A stretch of 64,000 bases of DNA from Galerina marginata (taxonomy: Eukaryota; Basidiomycota; Agaricomycetes; Agaricales; Galerinaceae). A model generated the notes under the pieces. The model made no database searches. It had not been told where the DNA came from and saw only the letters and a program-made list of their open reading frames with translations. This document shows positions 12,303-23,844 of this stretch, piece by piece; within the stretch, counting starts at the first letter, position 1; each line of letters starts with the position of its first letter. The DNA lies in contig JAECYW010000002.1 in assembly GCA_023014335.1 (NCBI GenBank), positions 1,116,001 to 1,180,000 of the forward strand, read 5' to 3'. The position numbers were made by a program, and so were the translations under genes.

Positions 12303-14786
12303 TCAGAAACCCGCCGCCTCTAAGCCCTTCCTGATATCTGCATGTGCGAGTTCCGAATGTTGGACTTCTAAGCTCTTTGTCCAAAACCAATTTTCGTCCC
12401 TGTCAGTGTCCCGAAGACGACTTTCAATTAGGGTCGTTGTCGATTCACTGGGGGCGATGCTGTAGGGCCGAGATTGGAACTTCAGGATGTTCGTAATAAT
12501 CTCACACCAGCGTGCCCTCTGGTAAAAGCAGATCTGGCTCTGGCTGCTGTCGTCCGACTTATACTGATCCTGGATGTGGACGATATCCGTCAAGTACATC
12601 GAGATAAAGGGAACACACGGCCCTTCCGCATGTTGCAACAATGAACGATAGCCAGAGAAACCCCCGCTGGGCTCGTTATGTCGAAGTAGCGCCTCGAGAA
12701 CGGATTTGCGATTTACGTGCGCCGAGGTCAAGTACAGCTTGGAAATAACGGTACTTGAGAGAGCGATAATAATGGCGCTCATCGAAGAGAAATTGTTCAT
12801 CAAGCGGCATTTCTTTGCGATTAAAGTTCAGTAAGATTGTGATTGAGCTGTCAGGCACGTACGCACCTCAGCGACTTTGATCCAAAAGTCAACTGTGTTT
12901 GCCCGTTTGTTGAGAACATCATTGTTCAAGATGCTGATCTTCACCCATCTGCAGAGCTTTTCGTGGGTACTGCAGAAGTCCTGCAGGGTGGCGACATTGT
13001 TGCCGGTCTGAATCCGTGCCCACGCTAAGCACTCTTGAGGGGTTATCTTGACGTATAGGGATGATTCTAAAAGAGTAAGCTGCTCCGCGATATCAACCGG
13101 GTCCAGCTTCAGCAAGTCTCCTTTGTGAGCCTTTGACTTCCTGGGTTTCTTGGGCGTCACAACGGCGGGCACTCTATTGGGGACTGCGAATGTCTATACT
13201 GAAATGTGAGTCTCCTTCGCTGGGTGAGAGCTGAGAAAACAAATCTTACAAGGCGATCTATTGTTTTCACGATCTCGTTCCCAGTAACATCATGTGGAGG
13301 TAGGAGGGTACTCAAGAACTCAGCCAATCGCTGTGCGATATAAGGTTCCTCTTCTAGCAGTCGGTGTTCTTCCAGCCACCTACTAAAAACCTCGAGGACT
13401 TTTCGGCGCATGGGCTCCCGAAGATTGGCCTTCCAATCTTTATATTCCGAATCTGTCAGTGATTTAGGTGATTTCATGTTGAACCGGTCAACGAGTAACT
13501 CGAAGAGCCGGTTCGCGGTCGTGAATGTCCTGAATGTCATGAGAAATGCGTTTGTAAAAGCACTGCTTTCAGCTTGTTCTGGACACATAATTTTAGACGG
13601 CAGACATAGATAGCTGATCCACCCTACTCACTCGTTAGATCCGCTGTTCCAGCATCCGTTGTAAGTCTTTCGACTAAAGCGAGCAGGGAAGCGGAAAGTA
13701 TGTGACCGTTGGCGTCCTCCACGATTTGGTCACTGTAAAGCAGTTTCATGTACCGAGGCGGACTGGGTGGCGTGGAAGGATTGATGTTTTGTTTATTCCT
13801 CGCGTCCTCGCTCGCCTTCCTTCTTTGAGACCTTTCTTCTCGCGTGCGCTTGGAGAGGGCTTCAAAGGAACCAGTAAGCTCGGGGCTAGTCAGCTTGTCG
13901 ATTTCCTTCGTGTTATTGGATTCAAGAAGAGTGGATAATTGCACTAGGGTTGGGTTATCGTCCACCATGACGGGCCGTCGCCGGATACTGCGCTTGGTCA
14001 ACGAGCTTGTACGTGCTAATTCAGCAGGCCGAGTGGGTGTTGGTGGGGTCGGCTTATTTAACGACAAGTCTTTCGACGGAGGACGGGGCATGGGGGACGA
14101 GGGGGATGGCGGTGGTTGCGGATGGCACCGTGATCGTGACGGGCCGCGTGAGGTAGAGTAAGGTCTACGATTGTGATCCTTGTTGCTGGTGCCATAGGGC
14201 ATATCTCTAGAATGCTGAGAAGATGTCGAAGTAGATGTAGAATGTGGCTGAAGGGGAGAAGTCAGCAAAGAGGGGGAATCAATGAAATAAGGAAACATAC
14301 CTGGTATTCTTCAAACACTGGTGAAGTGGTCGTAGAATCAGTGTCGAATAAAGTGACGGAACTCGCATAGGGCGGAGTGGAATCGTAGAGCAATTCGGCC
14401 TCGTATTCAGGTATTCGAAACTCTTCGCCAAGGTTACGCAGCCTCTCAGCCATCTCCTCCGACAGTGGGCTCACAAAGGCCTGAGGGATCCAGCCCACGA
14501 CGGTGCCTTCTTTGGGCATAGCCGCCCACCAGCCCGTGTCGTCGCGCTTCACAATGTCCAGGATTTCGTTTTTCTTGAAGGACAAGAGACCGGGCTCATC
14601 AGAAGCATAGTCGTACAAGCAGAGGACAGAGAACATTATGGAATCTGGTGTTTGTGCACTAAAAGGCGGGCTGTTTTGATCAGCACCTGGTGACTGGGCT
14701 GGGGGAGTGATAGGAAGGTTGGAAGCTTGTGCGATGTGAATGTGAAGTGATTGACGCACAGCCTGGGAGGGTGTCTGAGCAGCCAT
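12303..14786 (-). CDS. CDC25: CDC25-type Ras guanine nucleotide exchange factor (SH3-RasGEF_N-RasGEF)
   Basis: This protein activates Ras by promoting GDP release, feeding the cAMP or MAPK pathways. Domains in order: an SH3 at about residues 50-115 (SVLCLYDYASDEPGLLSFKK, TGWWAAMPKEGTVVGWIP), a Ser/Pro/Arg-rich linker, then RasGEF_N (LKLLYSDQIVEDANGHILSA-like start, NAFLMTFRTFTTANRLFELL). The catalytic RasGEF follows with LDPVDIAEQLTLLESSLYVK, ITPQECLAWAR, MNNFSSMSAIIIALSS and FLSMYLTDI-like FISMYLTDIVHIQDQYKSD. It ends in KGLEAAGF at 12303. About 770 residues makes it much shorter than yeast Cdc25 but near the size of other basidiomycete forms. The start is 90 bp from the divergent FHIT gene, so the two share a promoter region. 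Confidence 0.92.
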
Positions 14787-14875
14787 AGGGGGATGATGGT
14801 ATCAGTACAGAGGTTCGTCGTCTGGGTCCTGTCACTGTCGTCCAGACACCGGCCCGCCCTCGTCTCATTTCCCCC

Positions 14876-15579
14876 ATGACCCCTCTCCTGTTCTCCACTT
14901 TCGAGGTCACAACCCAAGCCTTCTACCGCGCTTCATTATCCTATGCCTATTGTCAATTTAAAACCTATAGTTCCTGGTCGTAAGTCCTTGATCACTCTAC
15001 AACATTCAAGTAAAACTCATCTGTTCTGCAGATGTCCTCGTCATACCACAAAGGCGCGTACCGCGACTAGCGGACCTCGATGGTGTTGCTTGATATCCGT
15101 CAGTTGGCGCCTCGTTTTGTTCATTACGGATTCCAGATAAAGAACTTGCCTGTCTGATGCGGTCCATCAAGCGTGTTGGGACTGTCGTCCAGAGAGCTTA
15201 CGGGGCCGATGCCTTAACTATCGCATGCCAGGTTCCTTCGTCCCCGTTGGATTTATAGCTGAAGATCTGACAGCGCCTTTTGCAACAGGATGGCAAGGCG
15301 GCAGGACAATCAGTGGCGCATGTCCACTTTCATGTACTTCCTCGGAAATTCCAAGGCGATCCTTTCTCAGAGAAGAATGACGAAATTTACCCTGAATTAG
15401 AGAGAAACGAAGCTAAGATATCCACCGAACTCCAAGGACAAACACCGCCGCGTTACCAATCATCATCTCACCTAAAAGTTGACGCAGACGAAGACAGAGT
15501 TCCTCGTACAGCGAAAGAGATGGAGGAGGAAGCCGCTCATCTACGACAGTTTTTTGAACAGGAAACTGAATCACAATAG
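14876..15579 (+). CDS. FHIT-type HIT hydrolase (diadenosine triphosphatase)
   Basis: HIT enzymes of the FHIT/Hnt2 group split Ap3A and related dinucleotides. The active-site signature HVHFHVLPRK lies at about 15316-15345 and has the His-x-His-x-His pattern. Other family segments are NLKPIVPGHVLVIPQRRVPR, RSIKRVGTVVQRAYGADA and DGKAAGQSVAHVHFH. Three introns separate four exons; the second has an unusual GTTGCT donor. From ATG 14876 the frame reads TFEVTTQAFYRASLSYA, the expected FHIT N-terminus, but one extra base between 14943 and 14951 moves it out of frame with IVNLKPIVPG. A start at 14943 would give a shorter protein lacking this segment. The C-terminal tail is acidic and Glu rich, as in fungal homologues. 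Confidence 0.87.
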
Positions 15580-15685
15580 AGGGCAGTGATCTAGATCTAT
15601 AATATCCTTCGAGGCCTTCTATCACCCGTAGTAGACAACGAATTAACTACAATCTCAATATATACAAGAACATACCAAAGTGCTC

Positions 15686-16908
15686 TTAGGTTGATACATG
15701 GGAGTGATCCGAGAGCTGCAGTACTCTGCCACTGCTTCTTAACTTGTTGTGCATAGGCACAAACCTGGGGTGGCAGAGAATCAACCTCCAATCGCCATAG
15801 AGGACAATTCGTTTAAGCAAAGGTAGATTTGGCCCACAAAGTATCTCGAAGTGGTGTTCTATAAGATTCCATATAGAGCTCCCATCCGCAAGTAACGAAT
15901 TTACATGCGAATGGAGACCAACAACTGAAAGATTCGCGTGGGCTTGCGTGGCCTCTGGGGGTGTCGTGAAGAAGAAATAATAATTCAACTGCCTGAGATT
16001 GGGGCAACCTTTAAGGCATGGCGAGAGATTGTCAGTCATTAAGAAGCGAACGTGCTTCCCAAACTCCACGGTCTGCAGCTGATGTCCAAAGATTTCCCAA
16101 AGCTCATGGAGCCCTTCCTTGACGGGTGGTGAGTCCAGGATAAGGTGTGTCAACGAGGGCAGGGACCACCGAGAAATAATCTGTCGGAGGAGTAACCCAC
16201 TCCTAATCTGTAAACGCAGTGTTTGGAGTTTAGCAAGGACCACCAGGCCTGGTTCCATGCAGATATGACTTGGGCCGACCACTCCACCGATAAAAAGGTA
16301 GCGGAGGTTGGGTGCACTGCGAAGAACAGCACCGAGAGAGTTGATGCCGCCCGAGCGTTCTGCTTCGTTATGATGCCACCACTCCAGGCGTCGAAGAGAG
16401 GGTAAAGAAATGTCCACGGTTTCGTAGTCGAACCGGAGACCATCAAGGGCCGAATGCTGGGGTCGAAGAAGGGTGTGGAAATGAGGGCATAGCTCTAATA
16501 TCTCGACCGATTTTAGAGTCCTGGATGGACCCGTCACCGTGCTGTGATAGGGAAGAACCACCCGATGGACCTACACACGATAAAAGGCTCTGAAATTATC
16601 TCACAAAACTAGAAACGAACCAGTTCTCCATAACGTTTACCAGACTGTTCCCGCGCCGCTAGGACCTCCTCAAGTGCATGAACGCCATGCCTTATCTTGA
16701 TGTCCTTGTACAACGCCTGTGCTGCCCACGCCTGCCACGCGCGACAGACACGAGAGAGCGCGACTCTGACCTGCAGATTTGGATCGCGACGGTTATCGGG
16801 AATGAGCTGAAAGGGCGTGGACTCGTCCGAGGGCAGATTGACGTTGTGGGTTGCCCATTCGAATATTTGTAGCCATATTTCGGGCGGGAGTAGTCGGTGA
16901 TCCTGCAT
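15686..16908 (-). CDS. F-box and leucine-rich protein
   Basis: This is a typical mushroom F-box protein, probably a substrate receptor of an SCF ubiquitin ligase. The N-terminal LLPPEIWLQIFEWATH is an F-box helix, followed by the conserved VSRVC-like RVALSRVCRAWQAWAAQALY. One intron at about 16575-16625 joins to a second exon with irregular leucine-rich repeats (VEILELCPHFHTLL, SLPSLRRLEWW, LRSAPNLRYLFIGG, LAKLQTLRLQIRSG, WSLPSLTHLILDSPP, CPNLRQLNYYFF). I start at 16908 because MQDHRLLPPEIW is the usual beginning; an upstream in-frame ATG at 16956 exists. The substrate cannot be inferred. About 390 residues. Confidence 0.8.
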
Positions 16909-16956
16909 AGTTGTGATCAAGAACTGCAGTGGTATGCTGGCATGATAGCAGACCAA

Positions 16957-18452
16957 GGTGAGCGGGATGACGGGTAAAACATAACCCCGTTATCTAATCT
17001 TGAACCAGCGAGTCTGGACTCAGACGACCGCGGTCGCCTGATCACTGCCACCTCCCTTACGCATCTGGACTATTTGAACGGACGTACTCTCTCGTCAAAG
17101 ACTATATGTGTGGTTGTTCGGAAGACTACCTGCATACGGGTCCCGCTGATACTGTTCTCTGGCGACAGTCCAAGCCAATAGCATTCTGTTCAATGCCTGC
17201 AGAATCCAGATTTTACCCTTGCAAGTTTACCCTGGCTGTCACTTCTTTGGCCCATTCTCTTGCCCATTTTAGTGTTCCTTATGGTACCCTCCAGCTATCT
17301 CGGGCGACCATCCTCCTGCACAAGTGTTATGCGGACTTCTAGGTATCAGTAGAAATACTTGGCCGGATGACAGGATTCTCGCCCAACTTGAACTGTTAGT
17401 TTCTTCTTATCCAAAGATTTGTCCTTGTCGCCAAGAAGGCTGAGCTTGGTTGCCTCGGCCCTCGTATACGCCTTTGAGTGGTTTTATTCAAGTTATTTGG
17501 CCAGCCTTGGATCAGCGACGCGCCAGCTACGTATTTGTGAACATCACTGTGCTCTCTTCTCCAGTCTACTCCGGCTTGACCCCGCTTGTAAGGTCTCAAA
17601 TGACCCTCGCATCTCTCCAAGCGAGCGACTTATATCATCTGTTCGTCCTCCAGACAGGCACTCATCAACACCGCTGCTGCATCGGCTGAAATGTATGCTT
17701 CTTCGGCCTACTCATACGTTTGATTTCATGCCTTCAAGTTCTATGCCATACGATCCAACTTGCAAAAATTTCCTGTTAATAATTTTCAAGGTATTATCGC
17801 ATACCACAATGTCCACCAGGTTCACCTAACTCGGAGCCTTCACCTGAGCACGACGCAACAGTGTTCTCTCCCACTTTACCTTATAAATTGCAACACCCTC
17901 TCTTTCACCTACGATTGCTTTTGCACTAATTCATCATATGCTTATGTTTATTCTGGGATGTGAGTTTTTTTGAAATTATCCCTTGTATATTTTTCATGTA
18001 CTACTAATTTCCGTTTTAGATTCGGCAAAAACCCTTTCTATGGTAAGCTGAACCACTTGGCTCCTAAATCTCAAAAGGCTTTTGACATAACTACAGGTAC
18101 TTTCTGGAATGCCCTGAATACTCCAAAGTATATATCTGGGACTGTTCCTTTTACGCTGGAAAACCCTGGTTACTGACCGTCAGTAACCTGAATCCTCTCA
18201 TCACACAAACAATGGTGGAACTGATGGTCATAGTGACGCGAAGAGTCTGGCCATAAGCAATCCTGCCAGTGCTGTCATGAATGCTGAGTCTCACGAACAC
18301 TTGGCCGAAACAACTACGCTCTTGGTTAAACGGACAAATGACATCGAATATCCTCCGAAGCAAAAGCAATTTTATATCCCATAGATGACACCATAACTGT
18401 GGTACTTATGTGTCAATAGAAAGTAACTTTCTTGTGGCCTGTGCGGTCCACG
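16957..18452. other. Gene-poor stretch without a supported gene
   Basis: Several short open frames on both strands (for example plus 17419-17829 and plus 17970-18176) show no recognisable motif, no consistent splice partners and no biased composition. The sequence is not obviously repetitive. It could hold an old degraded element or a non-coding transcript, but nothing in the sequence decides this. Confidence 0.4.
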
Positions 18453-21400
18453 CTACTGGACAGATCCAAAACCTGGTTTGCAATATTGCGTTGCAATGCT
18501 CACTGAGCCACTCCTAATGTAACATATTTTGGCTTCGATGCAATCATCAACGCAAGGGGGCGTAAGAACGGAGCTCTTCCCTTGGAATGTATTGAAAGTC
18601 TGTGGAACCCATCAGAACGATCAATACTGAAATCATAGGTCGAAGAAGAGAGATAATATACTGACAGTGACCAAAGAGGTGTCATTTTCCATGGCTGGAG
18701 GTGCGAATGTTTTCAGCTTCCATAATGTAACTTAAATTAAGATTTACCTTCGGTAACGCGATGCCACCATGTTGCGTTGAGGGGATCGTCTGGACCCCAG
18801 CCAGCGATGCTGGCCCCATAAGCCTGTCGTGTGTTGTATTCGTAGGCATAGGTCGGGCCAATAGACGTATTACTATCAAGGCCCGGGAAAGAGTTGACAT
18901 CGCTTTTCCACCTAGAAACAAGGATAAGAACGACCTGGATGCAAAGCAAAGATGTCGACAAACGTGTGCGCGTCCATGACCTCAAATGTCTGTAACCAAG
19001 CCAGGTTAACTGTATGCAGAATTCAAAGGAATAGGCCGTCGCTCACTGCTGAATCAATTTCGTAGACTCGGAAACCAGAGTTGAGGTTTGTTAAAGGTGT
19101 AATTGAAGGTCCCATCTTTCAAGATATATGAGAATATGGAGACATTAAGAACTGGGCGACATGTACCCAAGAAACGGCCAGGGCGGCATCTGCACTCCTC
19201 TCGGTAGCGTTCTTAGTGTAGAAGATCTAATGACCAAATCAATTCCACAAGATGACCAGAAGTATTCATCACAAACATTCAATTGGTCCTCATGCGTGCT
19301 TGACAATCAAATAAGCCAAATCCTGCCAGGAAGTAGGTGGGTCTTACTGTCCGAAAAAGATGTCTAGAAAAAGTAAATAACACGGTCTTGTGATATTCGG
19401 ATTTTACTCACTCGCAATAACGTGGGGGCTGAAACGATCCACGCTGAGTCGAATAATATAAGTCCAGGTTCCATCCAATATGTATGGTGCTCTACATACA
19501 TCTGATAAACTAGACGAGGGCGTCATCAAAAGCCTGGTCGCAATATCGCAGTAAGGACACATACACAAGTTGGTTGGGTTCCTCAGCGGGTTAGTTCCAT
19601 CCCATCCGCTGAGTACGTGGCCCACAATCCATACTATACATTTCACCAGTCAGTTATAGGATGCATCTGTCAATAGGAACACAAACAACACTCACCTCTG
19701 TCGCGTGCATCTTCTGCTGCCTGCAATTCATCAGTTAAGAAACGCAACATCCCGGATGTGTCAGGATTAGTCATGTTGATATAATTGAAGTAGTTCGCTC
19801 TGCATTCCTGAATAAGAAACGAGGATGAGCCACTCCTAGGGAGTCACTTACCGATACCCTAAAAGAAAAACTTTGAGACAAGGCCAATTGCTATAATCGA
19901 GGAGACGTACACATGTCGGTGTTCAGAGTGATAATTCGCAGTCCATCGGCACGCTTCACCATGTACCCAGCATAGTGTGCTCGGGCCAATTCTACAGCTT
20001 CATTCGGAAGCCAATTTTCAAATTGCCAAAGTCCGGCAACATGATCATAATTCCTGTATTTTGTTCAATCTTTGTTCTTATGTTCCGTTGGGAGACGAAC
20101 CAGCTAAATTGTTGAGCAAGGGCACCTCCAAGTGATAGGGGCGCATCTTGAGCTCTATAAGTTCCGTGAGATGTTGAGCGATTGAGCTTGTTAGAGTCTT
20201 ACTGGTTATAGCTATCATGATTTCCGAGGGCCGCATAAACAGGACCAGTGCCCAGCATTCGTTTGAAGAGATCATAAACTATGGTCTTTATGCCGATGAA
20301 TGAATTTTTGAAGGCCAAAATTGTACGGGATCACATACCTCGGTATATTCTATATACGCTCTGTCAAATCGAATGAGTAAATACTCTCTAGAATTACGAG
20401 TAGGACATACCTCCCAAGTTGATTATCAGGATCATGAGACACTAAATCTCCCGTGTAAACTGTAAAATTGAATCCGCTGCCTTTCGTCCCAGTAAGAGCA
20501 GGAACGGCTTCAAGTGCCGCCATAGCGAGGGACAGGGGAGTGTCGCTGAGCTGATGTCAAAAAAAAAAAACGATATCCAACGAAGTTCGTCTAACCAAAG
20601 GTATGCACCAAATCGCGGGGCGGCCGATAAGACCGAGTGTGGGCTTATCGCGTTGTGATTGTTAGCACGACAACACAAGCCTGAAGTGCAATTAGCTTCT
20701 GCACCAGTCGCATATCCTGAAATTCGAGAGACTTAGACAAATAAACTTCAGCAAGAATGGAACATAGCCTTACTTGGATCTAGATGGAAATCCGAAAGGT
20801 GCAACACCTTGAGCCTCGTCCCGCTCCTTTTTTTTGGAGAAGGGAGAGGATTTGGCTTTGGTTTAGCGAACCAACTCGTCAAATCCAAGGGTACAGTTGG
20901 TGGAGCAGGGCACATGTTAAAGAAGTTTTGACAAAGCGCCTTACAATAGATTTATCAGTTGAAAGCCCACCCCATCACTTATTGAACTTGAATTCATACC
21001 TGACCGTCGTACCCTCCGACATCTGCATTCGCAACAACTTGAGTAACGACAGAACCAATCCCACTAAATTGACCATATGTGACATTGCAAGTACTGGAGA
21101 GTTTGAATGTTTCGCAGAATTGGATGATAAAAGCCGGCCCATTGGCCGGAGTTGCCAGTGAAACAAATTTTGCAACTTCAAGAGATGCTTGACAGCGACC
21201 ACAGGCATCGGCAGCGAAGATAGGACTCGTAGAGATCGATTTTAGTTGCGCAAGTGCGTGATTGAAAAGTTGGGACGATGAAGCTGCCGGAGGCAGTGGA
21301 TGTGGGTCTGCGGTATTATTTATGGGTATGGTGTTCGGATCGGTTAATTGGAGAGGGTAAGTTTCATGCTAAGAACAAGTACTGTTAGTTAAAATAAGGC

Positions 21401-21601
21401 TTGTCATTGGAACGCAGGACGAACAGTGACAGGATCTGAAATTACAGGTTGGGGTTGAGCCGATGTTGCAGTTGCTGGGTGGTAATACTTCGTAAACGCT
21501 GAAGTAGGAAAACGACCTGGGGCGGTGAAAGTCGACGGTTGAATTGACGCTGATGCCGAGGCAGCGATGGTTGCGAGGAATTGGTAGCGTCCCATAAGCA
21601 T
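18453..21601 (-). CDS. Secreted acid sphingomyelinase-like phosphodiesterase
   Basis: The protein resembles acid sphingomyelinase (sphingomyelin phosphodiesterase), a zinc metallophosphoesterase. It begins with a signal-peptide-like MLMGRYQFLATIAASASAS. A saposin-B-like region follows: DACGRCQASLEVAKFVSLA and FCETFKLSSTCNV. Catalytic motifs are LHLSDFHLDPRY, the family stretch GAEANCTSGLCCR, TGDLVSHDPDN, YAALGNHDSYNQ and VWIVGHVLSGWDG. The tail has TSIGPTYAYEYNTRQAY, PLNATWWHRVTEAMENDTS and a Cys-rich end TPPCVDDCIEAKICYIRSG closing at TAG 18453. More than ten short introns are required, including one carrying a run of twelve A (20559-20570), so internal exon limits are approximate. It probably acts outside the cell or in the vacuole. 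Confidence 0.85.
20559..20570. repeat. A12 homopolymer in an intron
   Basis: Twelve consecutive A on the plus strand inside a sphingomyelinase intron. On the coding strand it is a T tract just upstream of an acceptor, consistent with a polypyrimidine tract. Confidence 0.6.
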
Positions 21602-23027
21602 TTCTGCAGAGACGGGTTAGAGCGCGCATTATTACCTTGCTCCTTATTATAAGAGCAGAGCTAACGAACGTGGCTTCTCGCTAAACGGGAGAAGCTACCG
21701 AGCTGCATGGTCAACTCTGGATATAAATAGATACTTTAGCATGAGAGCCAACCCCTAATGCTTGTCCACTTGTGGTATAGCCAGATCTGATAGCCACCAG
21801 TCTCATAGCTGCGCCGTTCTTGGCGCCGTTCGAGCGCCGTATGGTACAAGAGGCGGCGCCCTCGCCAATCATCACAACGAACAAGCACAAGTTGGAGAGT
21901 TCCTCGCAAGTGAAAGCAAGCGGCAAGCTATGTAACAAAGCATCCGGCGGCTATGTATGTGGCGCTGTACGAGATTGGCGTGAGGAAGTGCTCGACTTCA
22001 ACTGGTTGATGACGACATATACGGTTCTCCCTCATAGCAAATTCAAATTTCAATGTCTCCGAGGACAGCACTGGACAGCATCTCGAACGCAGTTGGACGA
22101 GAGTCACCATAAATTTCCAATAAATTTGCGCACAAGACCTGTTAGGAGGCCATGACATGATAACCCATTTACTTGGGAGCGATCTAAAAGAAAAACAGGT
22201 GACACTCATATATACGGGCGTGTAACAGTATGTACTCGAGTACTACATTTTGGGCGAATACTATAGCTAAGTAAGGTTGATTGAGCTCTCTCACTGTTGT
22301 TTTAAATTTAGTTCACAATGTCAGCATTGTGCAACGAAGCCGACTTGCTATTATACAGCCCAGTTTACATAACTAGGTTTGACAATCCTTGAGGAAGTCA
22401 TTTCAGCTGGGCTTTTTCATCCATTGTACCAGGACTGGTAGTGGCAAGGATTCAGTGGAGCTAAGTCGATGCCCCCATTGGGTAGATACGTTTCGACTGC
22501 AGCTGCCAGTGCTCGAGTTGTGAAGAATATACCACGTCTGATGTAGAAATGTGATAAAAATATCGTCAGAGACAAAGTAGGGCTTTACTGAGCCGAGTGC
22601 TACCTAGAAGAACTGGAGGAGAATTGCAATTGCAACAGAAACTAACAGTGAACACCAGAGTGTGTCGAAATGGAATAGCTTTAGGTTTTAAGGACATGTC
22701 GAAAATCGTGAAAGCTGCTGAGGGAAAAGAGGGAAAAATTGATTCCTTCCATGAAATTCCTTTGGCAAAGCATAAATGCGTAAAATATATACACCCAAGA
22801 GTGTTGAGATAAGGTGATGGCAAAACTGGCAGGTGGACGTCGAACCGTCCGAGCAGGGTCTTGATCATTTAATAGCCTGAAATAAGATCAGACTGGAGTC
22901 GTGTAAGTGTACTCTGCACGAAAAGAATAAACAGAAATCGTCGGAGCGGCTACCAACCAGCGAAAGAGAAGCAGAGAACATTAAGGCCGGCCAAAGAAGG
23001 TTTTCCTGCCCTTCTACGGTCGGCAGG
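21602..23027. other. Intergenic stretch, no supported gene
   Basis: This holds the promoter side of the sphingomyelinase gene and the 3' side of the small protein ending at 23028. Overlapping frames at 21820-22209 and 22566-22868 on both strands look like chance frames: no motif, no partner exons. A hairpin with 5-bp arms lies near 22837-22852, but it is not part of a tRNA. Confidence 0.4.
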
Positions 23028-23273
23028 TTAGGTTTGTTTATCGGAGGAGGACATCGATGGGTCGACTTGTGCAGCTTCTTTCGCAGTTTCTCCTTCAGCT
23101 TGGGATAGAATGGGTTGCTGGTCGGTAGCAGCTTGCTGAGCGCGAGCTTTCTCTTCAGCGACCCTTCTCGATTCTGTCCAGAGGGCGAGAGTATAATTGT
23201 GTAAAGAGCGAGTGTAGAGGGTGAGCGGGTCGATGGCATTATTGGTGGGTTGCGTGTTTGCCGGATCAGACAT
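23028..23273 (-). CDS. Small hypothetical protein, 81 residues
   Basis: A single-exon frame encodes an acidic, Ala/Gln/Glu-rich protein. It begins MSDPANTQPTNNAIDPLTLY and continues TRSLHNYTLALWTESRRVAE, then a predicted helix with KARAQQAATDQQ, and ends in SSSDKQT. The N-terminal part with Leu/Tyr/Trp spacing has amphipathic helix character; there is no signal peptide or membrane segment. The ATG stands within a sensible fungal start context, and a promoter-like A12 run lies at 23379-23390 upstream. I do not recognise the family. The frame is short, but its composition is more protein-like than the overlapping frames on the same strand. Confidence 0.5.
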   Translation of the reverse strand: MSDPANTQPTNNAIDPLTLYTRSLHNYTLALWTESRRVAEEKARAQQAATDQQPILSQAEGETAKEAAQVDPSMSSSDKQT

Positions 23274-23844
23274 TTCCTGAGCGTAAAATAAAGGAGTGAA
23301 GTGGGTAGAATGGTTTAGAACGACAGAGCTGCTTTCGTGTATATCAGCTGTGATGCGTTGAAGTTTGAAGGTGTGAGGAAAAAAAAAAAAGAGGACGCGG
23401 ATTGATTATATAGGCATTTTGAGCCCAGATCACACCTTCCAGAAATTGAAGGCGATCCCGCATGATATTCGTGAGCAGTTCCGCCCTTGGATTTTTGTCA
23501 GGATTTCAAGCCATTCCGCAATTGTAGAATCCAATCCAAGGCAGGCTGCCTTAATTCGGGTCAGAATCGATGATCTGTAGTGACGTCATGTCATACGCAA
23601 TTCCTCCACTTTGCCTTCGCGTGCCTGTTTCGTCAGAGGTCTAGACTCCAGAGCAACCTGGATTCCATTTGGATTTCATCATAAAATCGCTCTAATCAAG
23701 TCTAATCATCGGTTCATTTCATTATGTCTACATCTAGGCATGGTATGCTAACAAATATCTCATCGTTACGATGTCTGGAAGCGTGATACAAAGAGTCAAA
23801 TTATCAATGAAAAAAATCGTCCAGGTAAACAAAAAGTAAAAGTG
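23274..23844. other. Intergenic region with an A12 tract
   Basis: Upstream region of the 81-residue gene and 3' flank of the channel gene. It contains a run of twelve A at 23379-23390. No other feature seen. Confidence 0.5.

Noticed and set aside
22837..22852. GGTTCGA-like box resembling a tRNA T-arm
   Set aside because: The loop is six bases, not seven, and no acceptor stem, D-arm or anticodon arm surrounds it.
22865..23239. Minus-strand 124-residue frame overlapping the small hypothetical gene
   Set aside because: It is in a different frame of the same strand, with a Ser/Pro/Lys composition that looks like a shadow.
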